Origin: Thermoplasmata archaeon | Lineage (GTDB): Archaea > Thermoplasmatota > Thermoplasmata > Halarchaeoplasmatales > Halarchaeoplasmataceae | Direction: 5' to 3' | Assembly: GCA_019594305.1 (NCBI GenBank) | Contig: JAFDTZ010000073.1 | Coordinates: 1 to 11,015 of the forward strand | Length of the DNA: 11,015 nt | In this document: positions 1 to 5,702 of the stretch, one piece after another | Layout: the number at the start of each line of letters is the position of its first letter | Numbering within the stretch: position 1 is the first letter of the stretch | Notes under the pieces: generated by a model | What the model was told of the DNA's origin: nothing | The model's input: only the letters and a program-made list of their open reading frames with translations | Databases searched by the model: none | Program-made: the position numbers and the translations under genes

Positions 1-23
1 ATAACCGACTAGACTATGAGCCC
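1..23 (-). tRNA. Partial tRNA, probably tRNA-Val (5' end only)
   Basis: Read on the minus strand from base 23, the sequence starts GGG, continues through a seven-base acceptor strand, has T at position 8, and then shows GTCTAGTCGGTTAT, which fits the D-arm of archaeal tRNA-Val (GTCTAG, GGTTAT, normally followed by GAC). The anticodon, T-arm and 3' end lie outside the window, so the identity rests on the D-arm pattern alone. A TATA-like stretch on the same strand (minus-strand reading of 71-79, aactatatc) sits about 50 bases upstream, a plausible tRNA promoter position. Caveat: 12 of the 13 bases at 9-21 recur at 88-100, so this could instead be one copy of a repeat that resembles a tRNA. Confidence 0.5.
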
Positions 24-118
24 GTTTGCGAATAGGAGTGTCGAGCCAAACTTGTTTGGCGAGCCAGAGGGATATAGTTCCTCGTGTCTAGACTACGAGC
101 AAAGCCTGCTTTGCGAGC
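9..118. repeat. Cluster of palindromic repeat units with constant flanks
   Basis: Two 22-base units, 43-64 and 97-118, share the frame GAGC, twelve inner bases, then GCGAGC. The inner twelve differ (CAAACTTGTTTG versus AAAGCCTGCTTT) yet both are inverted repeats, so the changes are compensatory. Stem arms are 45-51/54-60 and 99-105/108-114. A third, degraded unit lies at 9-32. Its CTAGACTAYGAGC part (9-21) matches 88-100 at 12 of 13 bases, and TTTGCGA (25-31) recurs at 110-116. Between the units is another stem, 67-72 with 78-83, including one G-T pair. I do not recognise the family; it looks like a dispersed intergenic repeat or a structured RNA. Confidence 0.6.
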
Positions 119-305
119 TGTTGGAATATTGTTTTTTCACATTGAGAAACTATACCTAAATAAAGATATCGTTTTTCTTTTTTGTGAATATTATTTTACC
201 GAAAAAGGCTAGCGTATTTATTGCTTTCGCTATTTTGACAATTTATGTTTTACATGATATCAAGTGAATACGCTCGGTCGTCACAATAAACCTTCAAACG
301 ATAAT
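119..305. other. AT-rich intergenic region without a recognisable gene
   Basis: No convincing coding region is seen on either strand. It holds T-tracts readable as plus-strand terminators (132-137 and 172-183), although no upstream plus-strand gene needs one. It also contains a TATA-like TTTATG motif at 242-247, and an 8-base inverted repeat, AGCGTATT at 211-218 and AATACGCT at 267-274, flanking that motif. The inverted repeat may be chance. Confidence 0.5.
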
Positions 306-314
306 CTTATTTAT
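300..314 (+). promoter_or_regulatory. Archaeal promoter (BRE/TATA) of the CoA-transferase operon
   Basis: A TATA-like ttatttat (307-314) is preceded by the purine-containing cgataat. An archaeal start about 26 bases downstream would fall near 337, giving a leader of about 13 bases that just includes the GGTGG ribosome site (341-345), four bases before the ATG at 350. Assigned by position and composition only. Confidence 0.5.
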
Positions 315-349
315 GCTAATACGTATCCAAGTTTACAAACGGTGGTATA

Positions 350-1366
350 ATGAAGGTCATCAAAGAAGGAAAAGGAAAACTCGTTGGTTGGCACGATCCG
401 GACAGTCACAGAAAATGGGTGTCGGAGAACAAATCAAGAGAGCTAAAAGACAAAAGGATGAGCGCAAAAGAAGCTGTTAAAAAATTCATTAATGACGGTG
501 ACTTCATTGCATCAGGCGGTTTTGGACACATTAGGGTATCAATGTCCATCATATACGAGATAGTCAGGCAAAACATACGGGACCTTACAATGGCTGGTAA
601 AACCGCTGTGCATGATTCGGATATACTGATAGGAGCAGGCTGCGTCAACAAGGTAGAAGTTGCATACACTTTCGGTCACGAATTGAGGGGACTCTCCCCT
701 GCATCCAGAAGGGCCGTTGAAAACGGAAATTGTGAGGTACTGGCCGAGATAAGCAACGCAGCATACCAATGGCGATTTTTAGCAGGATCAATGAGTATAC
801 CCTTCGTCCCATCAAGAGTTATGTTGGGCACGGATACCTTCGAGTACAGCTCTGCAAAAGTGGTGGAAGACCCTTTCAGCGGTAAACTAGTTTGCCTATT
901 ACCTTCATGTAATCCCGATGTGGTCTTCATACATGTCCACCGTTGTGACAAGTATGGTAATGCCCAAATAGATGGTATCGCCGTTGAAGACATACAATTG
1001 TCACGCTCAGCTAGACGGTTGATAATCACCACAGAAGAAGTGATCGAAGATGACATAATACGTGAAAAACCTTGGAGAACTGCGATACCCTTCTACAATG
1101 TAGATGCTGTTGTAGAAGTGCCTTGGGGTTCACATCCCTGCGAGATGCCATACTTATATTTCTTCGATGAAAATCATATCGGAGAGTGGTTGAATTTATC
1201 TAAAACGGAAGAGGGCACGAAAGAGTACTTCGACAAGTACATCTTCGGTGTAGATGATTTTGAAGAATACCTAGAATTGGTAGGGGGGAAGGACAACTTG
1301 AAATACTTAGGTGAGATAGAACGTTATGAAAAGCCCATGAAAGCGCCATGGTTGAGAGGTGATTGA
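350..1366 (+). CDS. Family I CoA-transferase, alpha subunit (glutaconate CoA-transferase type)
   Basis: A 338-residue protein, close to the usual length of glutaconate CoA-transferase subunit A. Residues 50-65 (GDFIASGGFGHIRVSM) form the glycine-rich start of the alpha-type Rossmann-like fold. Residues 189-213 hold the family block with HVHRCDKYGNAQIDGI, and 258-266 (PWGSHPCEM) form another conserved segment. With the next gene it should make an alpha/beta enzyme that moves CoA between carboxylic acids in the cytoplasm, activating a free acid without ATP. The start is supported by GGTGG at 341-345. The substrate is unknown: glutaconate, other short dicarboxylates or branched acids are all possible. 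The same fold is used by the ring-cleaving thioester hydrolase IpdAB, which is the main alternative. The gene ends in a short stretch overlapping the ribosome site of the beta subunit, indicating coupled translation. Confidence 0.88.
   Translation: MKVIKEGKGKLVGWHDPDSHRKWVSENKSRELKDKRMSAKEAVKKFINDGDFIASGGFGHIRVSMSIIYEIVRQNIRDLTMAGKTAVHDSDILIGAGCVNKVEVAYTFGHELRGLSPASRRAVENGNCEVLAEISNAAYQWRFLAGSMSIPFVPSRVMLGTDTFEYSSAKVVEDPFSGKLVCLLPSCNPDVVFIHVHRCDKYGNAQIDGIAVEDIQLSRSARRLIITTEEVIEDDIIREKPWRTAIPFYNVDAVVEVPWGSHPCEMPYLYFFDENHIGEWLNLSKTEEGTKEYFDKYIFGVDDFEEYLELVGGKDNLKYLGEIERYEKPMKAPWLRGD
1356..1362 (+). promoter_or_regulatory. Ribosome binding site that fixes the beta-subunit start
   Basis: GAGGTGA lies six bases before the ATG at 1369 and directly abuts the in-frame TTG at 1363. 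The spacing favours the ATG, so the two extra N-terminal residues of the longer reading are probably not made. Confidence 0.7.
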
Positions 1367-1368
1367 AA

Positions 1369-2142
1369 ATGGAATATGCCGATGAATTTACATCAACCGA
1401 ACTACTCGCATGTGTTGCTTCACATCTGCTGGAGAACGGAAAAACATTTTTTGTTGGCACCGGATTGCCTATGATCGCTTGTATGCTAGCCCAGAGAACT
1501 CATGCACCGGATTCACTTATTATATTCGAAGCCGGAGGTATCGGACCTAAGATACCGGCTCTCCCCATCTCTGTAGGTGATTCGAGAACTTTCCACAAAG
1601 CGGTATCTGCATCAACCATGCACGATGTAATGTCAGCTGCACAAAGCGGTTATATAGACTATGGATTCCTAGGCGCCGCACAAATGGATCCCTACGGGAA
1701 CATAAATACAACTGTTATAGGAGAACATCATCGACCGAAGGCAAGACTACCCGGTAGCGGAGGTGCTAACGATATTGGTTCTTTATGCTGGAATACTATC
1801 TTACTTATGAGACAGGATAAAAGACGTTTTGTTGAAAAATTAGATTTTTTGACCACTCCGGGATTCCTTTCAGGCCCCGGTTCAAGAGAGGAGGTAGGAT
1901 TATCACAAGGCAGCGGTCCTTACCGGGTCATCACTCAGTTAGGTGTTTATGGTTTTGATGATAACAGCAAGCGACTCAAACTATTAGAGCGGTACCCAGG
2001 GGTTACCTTAGAGGATATTATTGAGAATAGCGGTTTTGAAATAATCATACCCGACGATCACGGGATTACGAATCCCCCTACACTGGAGGAACAGCGAATA
2101 CTACACGAGATAGACACCGAAGGTATGGTCCTTGGTAAATGA
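1369..2142 (+). CDS. Family I CoA-transferase, beta subunit (glutaconate CoA-transferase type)
   Basis: A 257-residue protein from the preferred ATG (an in-frame TTG lies at 1363). It carries the beta-subunit hallmarks: FEAGGIGP with Glu54 in the position of the catalytic glutamate that forms the enzyme-CoA thioester in glutaconate CoA-transferase (also Glu54 in the Acidaminococcus enzyme), FLGAAQMDPYGNINTTVIG at about 100-118, and the oxyanion loop RLPGSGGAND at about 126-135. The C-terminal half has the family GPGSREEVGL segment and LGVYGF. Glu54 argues for a true transferase rather than the related IpdAB-type hydrolase, which is reported to lack the standard catalytic glutamate. Start choice rests on the GAGGTGA site at 1356-1362. 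It is translated from the same mRNA as the alpha subunit, two bases after that gene's stop. Confidence 0.88.
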   Translation: MEYADEFTSTELLACVASHLLENGKTFFVGTGLPMIACMLAQRTHAPDSLIIFEAGGIGPKIPALPISVGDSRTFHKAVSASTMHDVMSAAQSGYIDYGFLGAAQMDPYGNINTTVIGEHHRPKARLPGSGGANDIGSLCWNTILLMRQDKRRFVEKLDFLTTPGFLSGPGSREEVGLSQGSGPYRVITQLGVYGFDDNSKRLKLLERYPGVTLEDIIENSGFEIIIPDDHGITNPPTLEEQRILHEIDTEGMVLGK

Positions 2143-2183
2143 AGATTCGTAAAAGGTAAATACATGTTAATAGATTAACCACC

Positions 2184-2555
2184 ATGGCACCAGAATTAAC
2201 CTTAGATATGCTAGATGATTTAAAACAAAAAAATCCCATCAAAGATATCACGATATTTGATTGGAAAGGCAACGTAATTGCTACTACTCAGAAAAATAAT
2301 TTTTTGGCCAATGGAACATTCTACGCGCTAATCTCAGGTGCGGTTCGAATGATTTCCCAGGGTTATAATCAGGTTAACAACGGGGTTACCATAGAACTGG
2401 AAGATACCGAATTCTTCTTCAATCACGTTGATTCGGATGAAACCGAAAAAGGCCCTATACCTATCGTAGGGATAGAATATTCTCCGGGAAGCATTAATCG
2501 AGATAAAAGGAAAGAAATCACATTTCAAATAAATGATATGTTGAACGTAGATTAG
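2184..2555 (+). CDS. Small protein, possibly Roadblock/LC7-like fold
   Basis: A 123-residue soluble protein with no signal peptide or membrane helix. The predicted order fits a Roadblock/LC7 or longin-type domain: helix (5-16), beta hairpin ITIFDWKGNVIATT (22-35), long amphipathic helix FYALISGAVRMISQG (46-60), strands VTIELEDTEFFFNHVD (68-83), strand IPIVGIEY (92-99), C-terminal helix (106-120). This is a by-eye fold guess. Such archaeal proteins often partner small GTPases, but no GTPase is in view. It lies 41 bases after the CoA-transferase beta gene on the same strand, with no Shine-Dalgarno site. A weak TATA-like taaatacat at 2157-2165 would give a leaderless transcript. An in-frame stop at 2157-2159 and the absence of any upstream start make ATG 2184 the longest possible. 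It could be a co-transcribed accessory protein or independent. Confidence 0.6.
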   Translation: MAPELTLDMLDDLKQKNPIKDITIFDWKGNVIATTQKNNFLANGTFYALISGAVRMISQGYNQVNNGVTIELEDTEFFFNHVDSDETEKGPIPIVGIEYSPGSINRDKRKEITFQINDMLNVD

Positions 2556-2592
2556 AATGTATATGTTCTAGATTTTTAAACCATATAATGTA

Positions 2593-2630
2593 TTTTTTAC
2601 AACTCATACAATCTTTCTTTTTACCTTTTT
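2593..2630 (+). terminator. T-tract terminator after the CoA-transferase operon
   Basis: TTTTTT at 2593-2598 and a pyrimidine run at 2613-2630 (three T clusters) follow the stop at 2555 without a strong hairpin, as expected for intrinsic archaeal termination. It separates the CoA-transferase unit from the dehydrogenase unit. Confidence 0.6.
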
Positions 2631-2633
2631 AGA

Positions 2634-2650
2634 CGAAAGTTTTATGTTTA
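2634..2650 (+). promoter_or_regulatory. Archaeal promoter giving a probably leaderless acyl-CoA dehydrogenase mRNA
   Basis: CGAAAG (2634-2639, BRE-like) is followed by TTTTATGTT (2640-2648). Its centre is 26 bases before the A of the ATG at 2670, so transcription should start at or next to the start codon. No Shine-Dalgarno sequence precedes the ATG, in agreement. Confidence 0.65.
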
Positions 2651-2669
2651 TCGTATATATGCGGGTATT

Positions 2670-3809
2670 ATGGACTTCAAATTAAACGATAATCAAAAAA
2701 TGATACGGAACATGGTCCGGGATTTCGCTGAGAAGGAAATTGAGCCCTTGGCTGCAGAACTGGATGAAAAAGAAGAATATCCTCACGAGATTTTGAAAAA
2801 GATGGCCGGTCTTGGTCTACTTGGGATTTTAGTTCCCGCAGAGTACGGTGGAGCAGGTCTCGACACGGTGAGCTACGCTATAGTCATCGAGGAGATTTCC
2901 AAAAAATGTGCCTCTACAGGGGTAATCACATCTGTACATAACTCACTTGTCAGTGACCCTATTTTGAAGTACGGCACAGAGGAGCAGAAAAAAAAGTATC
3001 TACCTCTTCTTGCAAAGGGAGAGAAAATTGGTGCTTTCTCAGGTACTGAAGCCAATGCAGGTACCGATCTTGGAGCTATGGAAACCACAGCCGTTCTCGA
3101 CGGTGATCATTACGTGATAAATGGCTCAAAGATGTTTATCACTAGTGGAAGCGAAGCAGGAATACACATCGTGTTTGCAATAACAGATAAATCTGCGGGA
3201 TATAAAGGTATTAGCGCATTTATCGTAGAATCGGATACCGAAGGATTCGAGGTAGGCAGCATATTCGATAAGATGGGCATACATGCCTCCCTGACCGCAG
3301 AGTTGATATTTGAAGATATGCGTGTACCCAAGGAAAATCTATTGGGTGAGGAAGGCGAAGGCTTCAAGATAGCTCTGGCCACACTTGACGGTGGCAGGAT
3401 AGGTATAGCTGCTCAGGCAGTTGGCATAGCTCAAAGAGCTCTCGAAGAATCCATCGAATACTCACAACAGAGGCAACAGTTCGGTAGACCTATCAGCAAA
3501 TTCCAAGCAATTCAATGGAAGATAGCGGACATGGCAACGAATATAGAAGCCTCAAGATTACTACTTCACCGTGCAGCTTTTGCCAAGGACCAGGGTGGAC
3601 GATTTTCTAAAGAAGCCGCTATGGCAAAGCTATTCGCTTCGGAAACTGCGGTAAAAGCTGCCCTAGAGGGTGTACAGATACACGGTGGATACGGCTATAC
3701 TAAGGAATACGTAGTGGAGCGTTTGTTTAGAGATGCCAAGATAACCGAGATATATGAAGGGACGTCTGAAGCTCAAAGGATGGTAATTGCAAAAAACGTA
3801 ATTAAATGA
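2670..3809 (+). CDS. Acyl-CoA dehydrogenase (short-chain/butyryl-CoA dehydrogenase type)
   Basis: A 379-residue flavoenzyme of standard family length. It oxidises an acyl-CoA to the trans-2-enoyl-CoA, or reduces the enoyl-CoA, and exchanges electrons with ETF. Seen in sequence: N-terminal helical domain (1-120), the TEANAGTD segment (126-133) that contacts substrate and flavin, YVINGSKMFITSG (148-160), DGGRIGIAAQAVGIAQRA (240-257), QRQQFGRPISKFQAIQ (267-282), IHGGYGYTKEY (337-347) and ITEIYEGTSEAQR (358-370). Glu363 in YEGTSE is in the position of the catalytic base of SCAD and clostridial butyryl-CoA dehydrogenase, which it resembles throughout. The usual Pro after TE is replaced by Ala, and the residue before TE is Gly. 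Downstream etfB and etfA form the same gene order as bcd-etfBA of butyrate producers. Chain length is not determined; branched-chain acyl-CoAs are possible. Confidence 0.93.
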   Translation: MDFKLNDNQKMIRNMVRDFAEKEIEPLAAELDEKEEYPHEILKKMAGLGLLGILVPAEYGGAGLDTVSYAIVIEEISKKCASTGVITSVHNSLVSDPILKYGTEEQKKKYLPLLAKGEKIGAFSGTEANAGTDLGAMETTAVLDGDHYVINGSKMFITSGSEAGIHIVFAITDKSAGYKGISAFIVESDTEGFEVGSIFDKMGIHASLTAELIFEDMRVPKENLLGEEGEGFKIALATLDGGRIGIAAQAVGIAQRALEESIEYSQQRQQFGRPISKFQAIQWKIADMATNIEASRLLLHRAAFAKDQGGRFSKEAAMAKLFASETAVKAALEGVQIHGGYGYTKEYVVERLFRDAKITEIYEGTSEAQRMVIAKNVIK

Positions 3810-3813
3810 GGTG
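3808..3813 (+). promoter_or_regulatory. Ribosome binding site that fixes the etfB start
   Basis: GAGGTG overlaps the dehydrogenase stop codon and lies seven bases before ATG 3821. An earlier in-frame ATG at 3806 precedes the site and is not the likely start. Confidence 0.7.
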
Positions 3814-3820
3814 TATTATT

Positions 3821-4582
3821 ATGAACATTATTGTCTGTGCAAAAGAAGTAGTTGATGTATCTGAGATTAAGATAGACAAGAATACGAACAAACCCGTTCT
3901 TCAGGGTATAGACAAAAAGATCAGTGATATAGATAAAAACGCAGTTGAAGAAGCCGTTCGTATAAGGGAGAAGCTAGGCGGTAAAGTAACCGTTGTTAGC
4001 GTCGGTCCTTCCGAGGCTAGAGAATATATTAAAGAACTACTAGCCATGGGCGCAGATGAAGCCAAGATTATCCCCTATCCCGATACGGGTGATTACAATG
4101 TAGTTTCTACATTACTTGCAGCCGCCATAAACAATCTAGAAGGATATGATATTATCTTGTGTGGTGAGGCTTCCATAGACCTTTTCTCTGGACAGATGGG
4201 GCCGCGATTGGCACAAAAATTGGGGGTCCCCCAGATAACTTATGCAAAAAAGATAGATGCGGAAGATGAAAAGTTGACTGCAGATAGAGATCTTGGCGAC
4301 AAGAAGATAACCACGGAGTCCACATATCCTGTTCTTTTATCTGTTACAAAAGAGATCAATGAACCTAGACTCCCCAGTCTTATGGAAATACTCGGGGCTG
4401 CAAACAAGCCTATTGAAGTGGTTGACCACTCGTCTTTGGTTGGAGAAGAAGACCCCGTAATAGAAATAATCGATGTAAAAGGAGTTTCAATGGAGAGAAA
4501 GAATATCATCTTTGACGACGACCTTGACGAAGCGGTTAAAAAATTAGTTGACAACCTTGCTAAAGATGGAGCCCTGGGGTGA
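3821..4582 (+). CDS. etfB: Electron transfer flavoprotein, beta subunit
   Basis: A 253-residue protein from the preferred ATG. The N-terminus MNIIVCAKEV is the typical EtfB/FixA opening, which together with the GAGGTG site excludes the ATG five codons upstream. The nucleotide-binding region CGEASIDLFSGQMGPRLA (114-131) and the segment EINEPRLPSLMEILGA (178-193) are family hallmarks. By alignment to the human protein, Leu187 falls where the leucine of the loop docking into acyl-CoA dehydrogenases sits. It pairs with EtfA to carry electrons from the adjacent dehydrogenase. In bifurcating ETFs this subunit also holds a second FAD and binds NADH, while in ordinary ETFs it binds AMP; I cannot tell which applies. 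The gene starts 11 bases after the dehydrogenase stop and is followed after five bases by etfA, so the three are one operon. Confidence 0.93.
   Translation: MNIIVCAKEVVDVSEIKIDKNTNKPVLQGIDKKISDIDKNAVEEAVRIREKLGGKVTVVSVGPSEAREYIKELLAMGADEAKIIPYPDTGDYNVVSTLLAAAINNLEGYDIILCGEASIDLFSGQMGPRLAQKLGVPQITYAKKIDAEDEKLTADRDLGDKKITTESTYPVLLSVTKEINEPRLPSLMEILGAANKPIEVVDHSSLVGEEDPVIEIIDVKGVSMERKNIIFDDDLDEAVKKLVDNLAKDGALG
4576..4582 (+). promoter_or_regulatory. Ribosome binding site of etfA
   Basis: GGGGTGA overlaps the etfB stop codon (4580-4582) and lies five bases before ATG 4588, indicating translational coupling of the two ETF subunits. Confidence 0.7.
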
Positions 4583-4587
4583 TATAG

Positions 4588-5541
4588 ATGGTACTGATAT
4601 ACTCTAACGATAAGAAATTAAACATGGAAATGCTCAGTAAAGGAAGAGAATTGGCCGATGAGCTTGGAAAAAAAGTTACCGTAGCAGTAATCGGTAAGAG
4701 CGACACGGATCCCGAAGAATATATCAAGCAGGGTGCCGACAAGGTATTTGTTGCAGATACGGATTTAGAATCATTCAAGGTTGAGGAGTACACTGAGATC
4801 TTAGCAGGTATTATAGAAAAAACAGGTGTGGAAACCATATTGATAAGTTCCGACAAAGATGGTAAAGAATTGGCACCACGCCTTGCCTCGATGATGGATA
4901 CAGGCTGTGTGACGGAATGTACGGACGTTTACATAGAAGATGGAAATGTCACTGCCGAACGTATCATATACAGTGGTAATGCAGTTGCAGTAGAACGTTT
5001 TATCAAAAAACCACATATACTGACCGTTCCAGCTAAACTCTTCGATCCCTTGGAGGTTGATGATTCAAGGTCCGGTGAAATTATAAACGAGAAAGTAGCA
5101 TACGACGAATCCCCATCGAAGATATTGAAGGTCCAACAGATGGAATGCGAAGGTGTCAACGTTGAAGACGCTACATCAATAGTCTCTTGCGGCAGAGGGT
5201 TCAAGAACAAAGAAGATATCAAATTAGCCGAAGAATTGGCTAAGCTACTACCCGGAGAGACCATCGGATGCTCAAGACCGTTGTCAGCAGACCTTAAATG
5301 GATGACAGAAGATCATTGGATAGGACTTTCCGGTCACAAGGTAAAACCAAAGATATACATTGCAATTGGGATTTCAGGACAAATACAACATATTGCCGGA
5401 ATGAGAGATTCCGATATCATCGTTGCAATAAACAAAGATCCCGAAGCCCTCATATTCAAGTCCGCAGATTATGGTGTTGTAGGCGATCTTTATGAGGTAT
5501 TACCAAAATTGGTGGACACCATAAAAGCAAAAATATCCTGA
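4588..5541 (+). CDS. etfA: Electron transfer flavoprotein, alpha subunit
   Basis: A 317-residue protein of normal EtfA length without an extra ferredoxin domain. The C-terminal FAD domain is clear: IGCSRPLSAD (226-235, Arg230 in the place of the flavin-tuning Arg249 of human ETF), IGLSG (245-249), YIAIGISGQIQHIAGM (257-272, His268 aligning with human His286) and INKDPEALIFKSADYGVVGD (281-300). The N-terminal domain (1-185) is the more variable Rossmann-like half. Together with EtfB it forms the flavoprotein that accepts electrons from, or donates them to, the upstream acyl-CoA dehydrogenase. The QT pair that in human ETF lies next to the flavin N5/O4 is Leu247-Ser248 here, which may shift the flavin potential. 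No ETF:quinone oxidoreductase or FixC/FixX gene is in the window, so the final electron partner is unknown. It is the last gene of the operon. Confidence 0.93.
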   Translation: MVLIYSNDKKLNMEMLSKGRELADELGKKVTVAVIGKSDTDPEEYIKQGADKVFVADTDLESFKVEEYTEILAGIIEKTGVETILISSDKDGKELAPRLASMMDTGCVTECTDVYIEDGNVTAERIIYSGNAVAVERFIKKPHILTVPAKLFDPLEVDDSRSGEIINEKVAYDESPSKILKVQQMECEGVNVEDATSIVSCGRGFKNKEDIKLAEELAKLLPGETIGCSRPLSADLKWMTEDHWIGLSGHKVKPKIYIAIGISGQIQHIAGMRDSDIIVAINKDPEALIFKSADYGVVGDLYEVLPKLVDTIKAKIS

Positions 5542-5644
5542 TTGATACCAATTCAGATCATTTACAACCGATATTTGATTACATTATTTAGATGTAGCTT
5601 TGTCTGTATGAATTGCTACACGGACTTCACTACAAAATCAAAGA

Positions 5645-5652
5645 TTTTTTTT
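5645..5652 (+). terminator. T-tract terminator for the acd-etfBA operon
   Basis: An uninterrupted T8 about 100 bases after the etfA stop, without a strong stem, in the convergent gap between etfA and the protease gene. Nothing else was seen in 5542-5644. Confidence 0.5.
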
Positions 5653-5665
5653 ACTTGTTAATTTT

Positions 5666-5679
5666 AAAAAATATAAAAA
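5666..5679 (-). terminator. T-tract terminator for the protease gene
   Basis: The plus-strand AAAAAATATAAAAA reads as a near-continuous T-tract on the minus strand, 24-37 bases after the protease stop codon. With the plus-strand T8 at 5645-5652 it makes a compact back-to-back terminator pair. Confidence 0.55.
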
Positions 5680-5702
5680 GGAGAAAGGGGTTGGGGTGTG
5701 TT

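Noticed and set aside
16..159. A 47-codon plus-strand open frame running through the repeat cluster
   Set aside because: It consists largely of the palindromic repeats and overlaps the presumed tRNA; there is no ribosome site and the peptide has no recognisable features.
211..274. Inverted repeat AGCGTATT/AATACGCT as an operator
   Set aside because: An 8-base pair separated by 48 bases in a 190-base region is not unlikely by chance, and no regulator gene is nearby.
1363..1371. TTG at 1363 as the start of the CoA-transferase beta subunit
   Set aside because: It abuts the GAGGTGA site with no spacing, whereas ATG 1369 has six bases and places the catalytic glutamate at residue 54.
2164..2178. 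Five-codon mini-frame (MLID) before the small protein gene
   Set aside because: Too short to support, and it may simply lie in the promoter region.
5681..5700. G-rich run (GGGG, GGGG) as a G-quadruplex
   Set aside because: Only two runs of G longer than two are present, short of the four needed.
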